Of a stretch of 64,000 bases of DNA, positions 8,852 through 17,400 are shown piece after piece. Source of the DNA: Isoptericola peretonis (GTDB taxonomy: Bacteria; Actinomycetota; Actinomycetes; Actinomycetales; Cellulomonadaceae); contig JALQCY010000001.1 in assembly GCA_023241745.1 (NCBI GenBank), forward strand, positions 558,001-622,000, read 5' to 3'. Position 1 is the first letter of the stretch; each line of letters starts with the position of its first letter. A model generated the notes under the pieces. It was not told the origin of the DNA, searched no databases, and saw only the letters and a program-made list of their open reading frames with translations. The translations under genes were made by a program, and so were the position numbers.

Positions 8852-9148
8852 TCAGCCGCGGATGCCCTGCGCCAGCTGCGCGTCGGCGTCCGACAGGGTC
8901 TGCGCCGCCTGCTCCAGGAACGACGCCATGCCCTCGAGACCCTCGATGGCCTGCGTGGTACCCGTCGTGAACTCCTCGTAGGACGTCTGGAACGCGCCCG
9001 ACGCCTGGTCGGTCACGAAGCCCGACGACACCAGGTTGTTCACCTGCGTCTGCAGGTTGTGCAGGATGTCGGTCATCTGCTGCTGACCGTTGCGCAGCTG
9101 GCCCGCCTGCGACCGCAGCTCGTCGTACGTGACGTTCATGTTCGCCAT
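8852..9148 (-). CDS. WXG100-family ESX protein (lacks the WXG triplet)
   Basis: 98 residues, the standard ESX length, with two amphipathic helices around a central turn. Where ESAT-6 proteins have WxG, this one reads SSGFVTDQASGAFQTSY, a variant common outside mycobacteria. The second helix (EGLEGMASFLEQAAQTLSDA) is typical of EsxA/B-like proteins. No YxxxD/E export motif is visible at the C-terminus, so it probably needs a partner that carries one. It is a single-gene unit with its own palindrome-linked promoter and terminator. It is likely a structural substrate of the EssC/EccC machine encoded upstream. Confidence 0.88.
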   Translation of the reverse strand: MANMNVTYDELRSQAGQLRNGQQQMTDILHNLQTQVNNLVSSGFVTDQASGAFQTSYEEFTTGTTQAIEGLEGMASFLEQAAQTLSDADAQLAQGIRG

Positions 9149-9213
9149 GAGAAGCTCCTCAGCTCATCTGTGGTCCGGCCGGCCCCCTACGGCCGATCCG
9201 ACGTCCGAGGACG

Positions 9214-9261
9214 ACCCTAGCCGCCGCCCCAGGCACCCGTCGATGGGGACCTCTCCCCATC
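9214..9261 (-). promoter_or_regulatory. Promoter P1 with GATGGGGA-N4-TCCCCATC palindrome
   Basis: Minus strand: palindrome 9261-9242, -35 TCGACG at 9243-9238 sharing its first two bases with the palindrome arm, an 18-base spacer, and -10 TAGGGT at 9219-9214. The WXG100 start follows about 65 bases later. The palindrome centre is 8.5 bases above the -35, the same as in P2. Confidence 0.6.
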
Positions 9262-9287
9262 CCGGGGAGCGGAACCCGTCGCCGCGG

Positions 9288-9878
9288 TCACGCCGGGCCC
9301 GGCACCCCACCGAGCTCCGCGACCGCGCGCGCCACGTCGTCGCCGGCGGCACCCGCGGAGGCCCGCAGGGGCCGGTAGGCCGGCACGAACGCCGCCGTCG
9401 CCCGCGCGTCGCGGAGCCACACCGCACCGGTCTCCCGGTTCCCGTACACGGCTCGCCCGGCGGCGACGGCGTCCGGCCCGCGGCGCACGGACCAGCGGGG
9501 CCGCGTGTCCTTGCGCCCCCACACCTCGTAGGCCTCCGGAGTCGCGACGACCGCGACGGGGCTGCCGCCCATCGGCATCCACCCCCGGCGGGACGCCCCG
9601 AGGCTCGCGGCGATCTCCGGCATCTCCGCCGTCGTGAAGCCCGGCACCACGAGCATGCCGGGCCGGTGCCGCGCCGCGTTCACCGCGCAGGAGGCCGCGC
9701 GGCGCGACACGACGGCGAGGGTGACGACGACCACCAGCAGCACCACGAGCAGCGCGACCCAGACCACGGCGGCGTCCGTGTCGCCGGCCCGCAGGGTGCG
9801 CACCAGCCGCAGCACGGACACGACGAGGAACAGGACGAGGACCGCGGTGAAGACGACCCGCTTGTTCCTGGGGCTCAT
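9288..9878 (-). CDS. Membrane protein of unknown function, T7SS locus
   Basis: 196 residues from ATG at 9878, coupled to the gene before it by ATGA. It has two adjacent membrane spans (residues about 8-25 and 38-58) and then a soluble domain of about 135 residues containing PGMLVVPGFTTAEMPEIAASL and PRWSVRRGPDAVAAGRAV. I do not recognise this domain. With two spans and the tail on the same side as the N-terminus, the soluble part is probably cytosolic. Its place inside the WXG/EssC block suggests a part in secretion or its regulation, which is inference. Confidence 0.75.
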   Translation of the reverse strand: MSPRNKRVVFTAVLVLFLVVSVLRLVRTLRAGDTDAAVVWVALLVVLLVVVVTLAVVSRRAASCAVNAARHRPGMLVVPGFTTAEMPEIAASLGASRRGWMPMGGSPVAVVATPEAYEVWGRKDTRPRWSVRRGPDAVAAGRAVYGNRETGAVWLRDARATAAFVPAYRPLRASAGAAGDDVARAVAELGGVPGPA

Positions 9879-10618
9879 CGCGGGCCCCGGCCGCCGGCCG
9901 AGGCGGGCGTCCAGCGTCGGAAGTCCGCGCGCAGCGCGCGGGCGACGAGGACCACGGAGACGAGGACGAGCACGACCGCCGCGGCGAGACAGCCCTGCCG
10001 CACGGGCTCCGCGATGTCGCGCGAGGCCCACACGAACAGCAGGACCCAGGCCAGGCCCGCCGGCAGGGCCGCGAGGAACGTCGGCATCTCCAGGGACCAC
10101 CCCGCCATGTACCACTTCATCAGGACGTCGGTGACCCGGCTGCGGCGGTTCGGCTTCAACGACAGCGCGACCGTCCCGATGGTCGGTGGCCCCAGCGTCG
10201 TGCCGCGCGGCGCCTGCGTGGTGTGCGACAGGCGCTCCGACGCGTAGGACGGCCGCAGGCCCCGGAACGCGTAGACGAAGCACAGCAGGGCCAACGGCCA
10301 CGTCATGGTCGGGAGGTAGAACATGGCGGCCGGGCCCATGATCGCGGCGACGATGGGCACCAGGACCAGGACCAGCATCACGTACCCGAAGAAGGGTGTG
10401 TCGCCCAGGGCCTGCCCGAGGACGATCTCGTCGTCGAAGTAGACGTACGCCAGGGCTCCCGGCGCGATGAGCACGGTGATCAGCCAGATCACCAGCCACA
10501 CCCACGCCAGGCACCAGTACCCCAGCGGGCGCAGCACCAGGGCGAGGGTGCCCGAGGGCGCCGTCGCTCCCGCCGCGCCCGGGGCGGCCGTGGCCGGTGC
10601 CGCCGGTTCCTCGTGCAC
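9875..10618 (-). CDS. Polytopic membrane protein of unknown function, T7SS locus
   Basis: 247 residues from GTG at 10618, preceded by GAGGGG. An Ala/Pro-rich N-terminal tail of about 25 residues is followed by five predicted spans: two around 30-60, one or two around 80-125 and two around 190-235. A soluble loop between the third and fourth spans contains TTQAPRGTTLGPPTIGTVAL. I do not recognise the family. It overlaps the next gene by 4 bases, so the two membrane proteins are made together. EccB/EccD are missing here, so these could be part of an alternative channel; nothing in the sequence proves that. Confidence 0.75.
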   Translation of the reverse strand: MHEEPAAPATAAPGAAGATAPSGTLALVLRPLGYWCLAWVWLVIWLITVLIAPGALAYVYFDDEIVLGQALGDTPFFGYVMLVLVLVPIVAAIMGPAAMFYLPTMTWPLALLCFVYAFRGLRPSYASERLSHTTQAPRGTTLGPPTIGTVALSLKPNRRSRVTDVLMKWYMAGWSLEMPTFLAALPAGLAWVLLFVWASRDIAEPVRQGCLAAAVVLVLVSVVLVARALRADFRRWTPASAGGRGPR

Positions 10619-10653
10619 AGGTCCATCCCCTCGCCGTGGCTCGAACCGGCGAC

Positions 10654-10682
10654 ACCCTACCGGTCCGGCCACGCCGTAGGGT
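10654..10682. promoter_or_regulatory. Divergent promoter pair with mirrored -10 elements
   Basis: TAGGGT occurs at 10677-10682 on plus and at 10659-10654 on minus, within an inverted repeat CACCCTAC-N15-GTAGGGTG. Each copy is a good actinobacterial -10 facing its own gene (10721 on plus, 10618 on minus). The arrangement suggests the two genes compete for, or share control of, polymerase. Confidence 0.5.
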
Positions 10683-10720
10683 GGGGCGTCGACAGGTGGA
10701 TGCGCCGACGAGGGGATGTC

Positions 10721-11338
10721 ATGGCACACGAGAGCTGGCTGGTCACCGGTGACCGGTCGAAGCAGCCGATCGTCGTCGCGCCGGGAGCGGCCGACGCCCA
10801 CGGCGCGGTCACCCAGGTCGACAACGCCCTGGGCAAGTTCTCCGGCCCCGTGCCCGCGTGGTTCCGCGTCGTGGAGCGCCTGGGCTACTGGTGGTACGGC
10901 ATCTGCGTCGTCGTCGGCGTCGTCCTCGGCCTCCTGCTGGTGCCCGCCGAGACCCAGTGGAAGATCTCGTGGGGCTTCGCGCTCGGCTTCCTCGCGGCAC
11001 CGCTGAGCGGGGCGATCCTGTACCGGCTCGCGCGCCTCCAGGCCCGCGCCGCAGGGTTCCCCACGACGGCCAAGGCCCTCGCCGACGCCAAGGGCACCGC
11101 CCGGCCCACCAACGGCGAGGTCCACAAGCACGTCACGACCGTGCTCGGCGCGGACCCGGCGCTCGAGTCCCGGGTGCACCGCCTCGCGTGGCGTGCCGCC
11201 GGGGACGACGGGTCGGCGCGCAAGGAGCTCGAGGGGCTGTGGGAGAAGGCCGACCCCGAGGCCGCCGCCGCGCTGGCCGACAAGTTCGCCGCGATCCGCG
11301 CCGAGAACGCGCGGCTCGAGGAGCAGGGCAAGATCTAG
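10721..11338 (+). CDS. Two-span membrane protein of unknown function
   Basis: 205 residues from ATG at 10721 (GAGGGG upstream), the only plus-strand gene in the 8.8-45.8 kb block. It has a soluble N-terminus of about 60 residues and then two spans (YGICVVVGVVLGLLLV and ISWGFALGFLAAPLSGAIL). The cytosolic C-terminal half is charged and helical and ends EKADPEAAAALADKFAAIRA, a likely coiled coil. I do not recognise it. Its stop overlaps the convergent neighbour so that both TAG stops share the CTAG at 11335-11338. Confidence 0.75.
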   Translation: MAHESWLVTGDRSKQPIVVAPGAADAHGAVTQVDNALGKFSGPVPAWFRVVERLGYWWYGICVVVGVVLGLLLVPAETQWKISWGFALGFLAAPLSGAILYRLARLQARAAGFPTTAKALADAKGTARPTNGEVHKHVTTVLGADPALESRVHRLAWRAAGDDGSARKELEGLWEKADPEAAAALADKFAAIRAENARLEEQGKI

Positions 11339-11946
11339 CTGTCCTGCCGCGGTTCCTCGCTCGCGAACGAGATGGAGTCGACGATCTCGTTGAAGAGCAC
11401 CGCGAACGGCTCCGCCGCCGGGATGTTCGGGACGTTCACCCGGGCCAGGAGCACGCGCGAGCCGTCCGGGTAGGGCACGAAGTACTCGAGCCGCAACGTC
11501 AGCATCTCCTCGTCGCCGACCTGCTGCGTGACCGTCTCGTACCGTCGCCCCATCGGGCCGAAGCTCGCGGTCGCGGTCTCCAGCGGGGCGTAGGCGGCCT
11601 CGAGCGCCGCCTCCAGGTCACCGGCAGCCGCCAGCGGCCGCACGTCCTCGGGCCAGTCCTGGTCGAGGAAGAGGAGCGCCGCCGGGAACGGCACCCCGGG
11701 CAGGATCTCCAGCGACATGAAGTAGCTGTGGACGCCGATCTGGGACGCCTCGCGCGCGGAGCGCACGAGCTCCTGGACGGTTTCCCGACGCGTCCGCGCC
11801 AGCCGGTCCGCCGTCCCGGCCTGGCGCTTCACGAAACGCTTCACGAAGTCGAGCGTGCGCTGCGGCTCGTCGAGGGGGATGCGCGTCCAGGTGCCCGGAA
11901 GGACGATGCGCATCCCGTCCGGCGCCATGCGGACCTGCTTGGTCAT
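11335..11946 (-). CDS. Small soluble protein of unknown function (Mog1/PsbP-like opening), T7SS locus
   Basis: 203 residues. It opens with RIVLPGTWTRIPLDEP, an arrangement like that of proteins with a Mog1/PsbP-type alpha-beta fold (LP..W..IPL), followed by a long helix (RTLDFVKRFVKRQAGTADRLART). There is no signal peptide or membrane span, so it should stay in the cytosol. It is coupled by ATGA to the gene before it, which opens in a similar way (LGLPDGWHLLPVGD), so the two may be distant paralogues. A chaperone or regulatory role for the neighbouring secreted protein is possible but only inferred from position and size. Confidence 0.7.
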   Translation of the reverse strand: MTKQVRMAPDGMRIVLPGTWTRIPLDEPQRTLDFVKRFVKRQAGTADRLARTRRETVQELVRSAREASQIGVHSYFMSLEILPGVPFPAALLFLDQDWPEDVRPLAAAGDLEAALEAAYAPLETATASFGPMGRRYETVTQQVGDEEMLTLRLEYFVPYPDGSRVLLARVNVPNIPAAEPFAVLFNEIVDSISFASEEPRQDS

Positions 11947-12554
11947 GCGGGCACCTCCGTCGACACCTCGAGCTCGTCCAGCAGCCCCACGACGGTCGCC
12001 GGGAGGTCCTGGAAGATCCCGACGTCGGCCGCGACGACGGTGACGTCGAGCATGTCGGGGCAGTCGGCGGGGAACACCCCGAGGTGCACCCGCTCCTCGA
12101 GATGGACGCCGGCGACGTCGTCGTCGGCCGGGAGATGGCCGATGAGGAAGTGCGCCCCGGACACCGCTCCCGCGGGCACGACCGCGTCGATCTCCTGGGT
12201 GCCCATCACCTGCGCGGTGCCGACGCCGTCGACCACCTGGGCGAGCTGGGACTGGTACGTGCCGCGCGCGACCCGCCGCCCCAGCACGACGGTCAGCATC
12301 GCCTGCACGAAGGGCTCCGCGGGAGTCCCCACGAGGACCGCCGTGCGCGCACCCCGCACCCCTGTGGCGTCGACCGAGGCCTTGACCTCGGTCAGCTGCG
12401 CCGCGAGCAGCGGGGGCACGGCCTCCGCCACGTCGACGCCTTCGACGACGCGTGCGGCCAGCTCAGAGGCCCACCCGTCGGGGGCGTCCCCGACCGGCAG
12501 CAGGTGCCAGCCGTCGGGCAGCCCGAGCCCGTAATCCGTGATCGGTCCGGTCAT
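11943..12554 (-). CDS. Small soluble protein of unknown function, T7SS locus
   Basis: 203 residues, ATG at 12554, 15 bases after the stop of the 475-residue candidate substrate. It is acidic and predicted soluble, with no signal peptide. Opening YGLGLPDGWHLLPVGDAPDG resembles the opening of the next gene, and both are exactly 203 residues. Repeated Val-rich strands (RTAVLVGTPAEPFVQAMLTV, MLDVTVVAADVGIF) suggest an alpha-beta sheet protein. No known family recognised. It could be a dedicated chaperone or an immunity-like partner of the protein encoded upstream; this rests on gene order alone. Confidence 0.7.
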   Translation of the reverse strand: MTGPITDYGLGLPDGWHLLPVGDAPDGWASELAARVVEGVDVAEAVPPLLAAQLTEVKASVDATGVRGARTAVLVGTPAEPFVQAMLTVVLGRRVARGTYQSQLAQVVDGVGTAQVMGTQEIDAVVPAGAVSGAHFLIGHLPADDDVAGVHLEERVHLGVFPADCPDMLDVTVVAADVGIFQDLPATVVGLLDELEVSTEVPA

Positions 12555-12569
12555 GCTGCTGTTCTAGCC

Positions 12570-13997
12570 TCAGATCATCTTGTCGAAGGAGTCGGCCCAG
12601 CTGACCACGTTGCCCGGGATCTGCGCGATCTGCACGTACGGGCCGTCGGTGAGCGGTCCGGCGAGGCCGACCGAGGAGTTGAAGCTACCCCACCCGTCGT
12701 CCCCGGCCATCGCCTGGGCGAAGCTCGACCCGGCGTTCCAGGCCGAGGCGCCGAAGTTCACCAGGTTCGCCGAGACGGCGGCGCCGGCCAGGCCGTCCAG
12801 GTTGTGGTAGAGCGCCGGGTTCCGGAACAGCTCGGACGTGTCGCCGAACGGAGACTTGAGCGGGAAGACGAAGGCCTCCTTCGCCGCCCCGGCGATCCCC
12901 TCGGCGACCGAGAGGTTCCCCGCCTTGCGCAGCTCGAAGAGGCCCTGCATGGCCTCCGACCGCTGGAAAGGCGACTTGAGGATCGACTTCATGCTGAGCA
13001 GGTTGTCGGCGTTGCTCATCGTGGCCTGGGCCTCGGAGATGACCCGCGCGCCGTCGTCCGCGTTGCCGGCGAGGCGGATCGCGAGCCGGGACTGCGAGTT
13101 GGTGACGCTCGCGGCCCTGGTGACCGCCCGCGCCTTCGCCACCTTGCCGAGGCTGCTGGCCAGCTTGCCGCCGAAGAGCCCGACGACGCCGAGCCCGACC
13201 CCGAGGAGGAGCCCGCCCCAGCCGATCTCGCCCTTCGCGAACTTCACGATCGACTCGAGGATGCTGAGGATCGAGCCGATGGCGGCCAGGACGACCAGGA
13301 TCTGGCCGAGGACCGGGACCCAGGACAGAAAGATCGCCAGGATGCCGGCGATGTCGCAGATGACCTTGAAGACCTTGTACAGCGACGCGGCGACGTGCTT
13401 GATCTTGTCCCAGGTGCTGTCCTCGAGGCCGTGGACCTTGTCCCCCGTGACGACCTCGTCGATCTTGTCCTTCGCCGTGCGCGCGGCGGAGTCCTTGTCG
13501 CTCTTGGCGGCCTCCCACTGCCCCTGCCAGTAGCTGAGGAAGCTCTCGAGCTGGCTGACACGGTTGGTCGCCGCCGTCACCTCACCGGCGGCCTCGTCGA
13601 CGTCGGCGTCGGACGCGTCGTCCCGGAGCCCGTCCTTGTGGTACTGCGCGTTGTTGGCCGCGACCCGAGCCCCGGTGAGCTCCTGCTCGTACTCGGCGAT
13701 CTTCGTCGCGGCCGTCTCCGACTCCGTGACGGCGGTGTCGAGCGGCGACGCGTAGTCCACGAGCGCGTCGCCGGTGTACCGGTAGCGGTCCGTGGCCTTG
13801 GCGATGTCCTCCCGCACGTCGGACGCCAGGGACTTCGTCGCGTCCATGGACTTCGCCGTCGTGCTCGCGTCGTCCACGAGCTTGTCGAGGGTGGTGATGG
13901 CGCGGCCGATCGCGTCGGCGATGTCCCGGTACTTCTCGCCCTTGCGGCGGACGACGTCGGGCTCGCCGTCGAGCTTGGCCCACTGCGTGTCAGACAC
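12570..13997 (-). CDS. Candidate T7SS-secreted protein with WXG-like helical N-terminus and hydrophobic core
   Basis: 475 residues from GTG at 13997, overlapping the WXG-like gene by 8 bases. Residues 1-190 are long charged helices resembling the N-terminal targeting domain of T7SS polymorphic effectors, with SQLESFLSYWQGQWEAA near the end. Residues about 215-305 form a strongly hydrophobic hairpin region (DIAGILAIFLSWVPVLGQIL, GLLLGVGLGVVGLFGGKL). The last 170 residues have no family I know. Effector-type proteins of this plan pair with a WXG-like partner encoded just before them, as here. The hydrophobic core could be membrane inserting. No nuclease or other toxin motif is visible, so an effector role is inference. 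Confidence 0.72.
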   Translation of the reverse strand: MSDTQWAKLDGEPDVVRRKGEKYRDIADAIGRAITTLDKLVDDASTTAKSMDATKSLASDVREDIAKATDRYRYTGDALVDYASPLDTAVTESETAATKIAEYEQELTGARVAANNAQYHKDGLRDDASDADVDEAAGEVTAATNRVSQLESFLSYWQGQWEAAKSDKDSAARTAKDKIDEVVTGDKVHGLEDSTWDKIKHVAASLYKVFKVICDIAGILAIFLSWVPVLGQILVVLAAIGSILSILESIVKFAKGEIGWGGLLLGVGLGVVGLFGGKLASSLGKVAKARAVTRAASVTNSQSRLAIRLAGNADDGARVISEAQATMSNADNLLSMKSILKSPFQRSEAMQGLFELRKAGNLSVAEGIAGAAKEAFVFPLKSPFGDTSELFRNPALYHNLDGLAGAAVSANLVNFGASAWNAGSSFAQAMAGDDGWGSFNSSVGLAGPLTDGPYVQIAQIPGNVVSWADSFDKMI

Positions 13998-14328
13998 TGC
14001 GATACCCCTTGTACTCCGAAGACTCCTTGGCTTCGCCGGCCTTGTCCTCGAGCGCATTCGCGAGCTCGGTGTCGACCTCGGTGAACGTGTCGACGATCTG
14101 CTGGACGATGCCCTGGAGCTTGACGACGTTCTCCGTCATCTCCTCGCGCTTGATGCGCCACTTGTCGGCGAAGTCCTGCACCTTGTCACGCAGCTCGTCG
14201 TGGCCCGTGGCGTCGGCGGCCGCCTCCGAGTTGTCGTCGGCGCCCTCGAACTCGTCCTTGATGGTCTTCAGGTCCTCGGCAAGAGTGCGCAGCTCTTCCA
14301 TGTCGATGGACAGGTCGTACCCGGCCAC
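13990..14328 (-). CDS. WXG-like helical protein, partner of the candidate effector
   Basis: 112 residues from GTG at 14328, with a strong ribosome site (GAGGGGGAG). It is all-helical: MEELRTLAEDLKTIKDEFEG, then VQDFADKWRIKREEMTENVV and a third helix. The turn reads FADKWRIKREE, so a Trp is kept but not the WXG triplet. Size and helix-turn-helix plan fit the ESX/LXG-partner class. First gene of a four-gene unit (this, the 475-residue protein and two 203-residue proteins) driven by promoter P2. The reading-frame overlap with the next gene implies that they are made together, as expected for a heterodimer. Confidence 0.78.
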   Translation of the reverse strand: MAGYDLSIDMEELRTLAEDLKTIKDEFEGADDNSEAAADATGHDELRDKVQDFADKWRIKREEMTENVVKLQGIVQQIVDTFTEVDTELANALEDKAGEAKESSEYKGYRSV

Positions 14329-14377
14329 AGCTCCCCCTCGTCTCGCGTGGCGTCTCGTCGTCCGACCGCCGGGCAGC

Positions 14378-14435
14378 AACGTAGCCCAGGGCGACGGCGC
14401 CGGTCGATGGGGAGGACTCCCCATCGACCGGCGCC
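14378..14435 (-). promoter_or_regulatory. Promoter P2 with 18-bp hairpin containing the GGGGA-N4-TCCCC palindrome
   Basis: Minus strand: a perfect 18-bp-arm inverted repeat (14396-14413 with 14418-14435, loop of 4) whose core is GATGGGGA-N4-TCCCCATC. A -35 TCGACC at 14407-14402 lies in one arm, then an 18-base spacer and -10 TACGTT at 14383-14378. The hairpin begins 4 bases past the eccC stop, so it may also terminate eccC transcription. Geometry is identical to P1. Confidence 0.6.
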
Positions 14436-14439
14436 CGGC

Positions 14440-17400
14440 TCACTCGTCCAGGACCAGCGGCACCTGCACCCGCGTCTGCTTGCCGCGCGCGACCCACGCG
14501 CCGCGCCCCACGGGGAACTCCCCCTTGCCGGAACGGGGCAGCGACGTCTTGAGGATCGTGTCGCCGTCGAGGTTCTCCGGCTGCAGGATGAGACCGCGGC
14601 GGCCGTTCTTCACCTCGCCGAGCAGCGGCCAGGTGGCGGACCAGCCGGCCGTCTCCGCCTCCGCGACGAGCAGGTGGTCGCTGCCGCGGACCGCCTTGGT
14701 GAGGTCCTGGATCGGCTTGTCCGCCGGGGACTGCAAGTACTCGTTGATGCCCTCGATCAGCACGACGATGCCGGGGTCGACGTCCTCGTCCTGGACCGCC
14801 GCCAGCAGGTCCGTGGCCAGCGCCTTGACCTTCTCGATCCCGGTCGCGACCTCCGTCCAGGGCAGCTTGTCGGCGATCGCCGAGCGGCCCTGCGCGAAGA
14901 GGTACAGGCGCGCCTCGGGGTTCACGCGCAGCACCGCCCGGCCGATCGCGACGAGCGCGTTGCTGCGCCCCGACCCGGGCGGGCCGGCGACGACGATCGT
15001 GCCGGTCGGCTCGAACGGCACCGGACCGAGGGTGATGCCGTCCAGTCCGAGCACCGGCTGCCCGGCCACCTGCGTCGGCAGCTCGCCCGAGCCGTACTCC
15101 GTGGGCAGCACCCGCACCTCGGGCGCCCGGCGCACCCCGGCCGACAGCATCGACTGGCCGAGCTTCTCCGTGGCGGCGGCCTGCGCGGACACGGACGTCG
15201 TGCCGCCGATGACCGCCACCTGCACCTCGAGCCCGTCGAGCAGCGCGCGGCCGTTCGGCGAGTCCGCCGTGATGACGTCGCGCGGGGCGTTGAAGGCCAG
15301 GTACCCGTCGTCGGTCATCCGCAGCAGCAGGTTGCGCTGCACCATCGAGCGCACGTACGTCGGCACCGCGCCCGACCGGTCGGCGGTGAACACGACGTGC
15401 ATGCCGAGCGCGCGCCCGTCGTTGAGGATGTCGCGGAACACGTCGAACCACTCCGCGCGGCCCGCCCCGACCTCGAAGTCGTCCCGGAAGCCGGGGAACC
15501 CGTCGACCAGGAGCAGGATCCGCGGCACGTCCGTGCGCCCCGTGAGCTGCCGGTACTCGGTGACGCTCGACGCCGACACCGCGGCGAACGCCTCGCCGCG
15601 GCGCTGCAGCTCGTCGCGCAGCATCCGCATCAGGCCGACGACGCGCTCGACGTCGTCGCCGCGCGCGACCGTGCCGACGTGCGGCAGCGCGGACAGCATC
15701 CGCAGCGCCCCCGCCGCGAAGTCCAGCCCGTACACGTGCACGGGCCCGCCGCGCGGGGTGATGCCCGCGGCCGCGGCGAGCGTGCGCAGGGCCGTGCTCT
15801 TGCCGGCGCCGCCCGTGCCGTAGACGCCCAGGTGGCCGTCGGTGTCGGGGTTGAAGTACACCGGCCGCTGGGCCTGCTGCTCCGGGATGTCCGCCACACC
15901 GAGCAGCAGCTCGGTGTCGGTGCGCTGGTGCAGGCGCGTCAGGTCGTAGGCGTCGGCCATCGAGTCCAGCCACGGCCGGCGGGGCGGGGTCAGGCGGCCC
16001 AGCTCGAACGCCTCGCCGATCCGTGCGACGAGGCGCTGCTGGTCGTTGGGGCCGAGGTCCATGTCCTCGTCGACGGCGGCCGACGGGTCGACGGGCTCCT
16101 CCCACTTCTCCTCGCGCCCGAAGTGCAGGCCCGCCACCTCGATCGCGGCCCGCTCCGGGTCCCGGGTGCTCCACGCGCCCGCGTACCCCGACTGGAACGC
16201 CTGCAGGCGGCCCGGCCCGGTCTTCACCACGCCGCGGCCCGGGATCGCCGGGTCGATGTGCGCGGCGTCCTTGATGTCGACGACGTCGCTGGAGTCCGAC
16301 TCGTCGGCCATGCGGAGCGCGACGCGCAGGTTGGTGTTGGCGCGCAGGTTGTCCTTGATGACGCCCGCGGGCCGCTGCGTGGCCATGATGAGGTGGATGC
16401 CGAGCGAGCGCCCGCGCTGCGCCACGTCGACGACGCCGTCCACGAACTCGGGCACGTCGCCGACCAGGGCGGCGAACTCGTCGATGACGATGACGAGCGC
16501 CGGCGGGGTCTCCGGGTCGCCGCGCTTCTCCAGCTCGAGCAGGTCCTTGACCTTCTTGCGGTTGAACAGGTGCTCGCGGTGGTGCAGCTCGGCGCGCAGC
16601 GATGTCAGCGCCCGCAGCACGAGGTGCTGGGACAGGTCGGTGACCAGGCCGACACAGTGCGGCAGCTGCACGCAGTCCGCGAAGGCGGAGCCGCCCTTGT
16701 AGTCGACGAACAGGAACGTCACGCGGTCGGGGCTGTACTCGGCCGCCATCGCGAGCACCCATGCCTGCAGGAACTCCGACTTGCCGGCACCGGTGGTGCC
16801 GCCCACGAGGGCGTGCGGCCCCTGGCTGCGCAGGTCGAGGTGCTGGGCGTCGAGTCCCGCCGAGCCGACGATCGCGCGCAGCGAGCCCGCGCGCTTGCGC
16901 GGCACCGCCTGGAGGCGGTCGTAGACGGACAGGTTCTGGCGCCAGCGCTCGAGGACGGAGCCGGGGTCCTCGAACAGGTCGTGCCCCAGCAGGGCGGGCA
17001 TGGTCACCGAGCGCGGCAGGTCCGAGGAGTCCGCGACGATCGCGCCCGCGTCGAACACGGGCGCGAGGCGCCGGCCGTAGTCGAGCGCGGTGGTCGCGTC
17101 GATCTCCTCCAGCTCGACGTCGTCCACCCAGCGGCCGAGCCGCACCATGCCGACGCGCGGGCCGTGCTCGCCCAGGTCCACGAACGTGCGGCACGCCGCC
17201 GGCAGGTACGCCGTGTCGGCGGAGATCCACAGCGGGTAGACGCCGGCGTCCGGCCCCTGCTCGGCGAGCTGCACCAGCCGCGCGCGGTCGACGTCGATGT
17301 CGTCGGAGATGACGACCACGACCGCGGGCACCGGGGACTTCGTGCCGGCCTCCGCCTTCTTGCCCCCGACCTCCGCGCCGCGCTCCAGCGCGGCGTCGTC

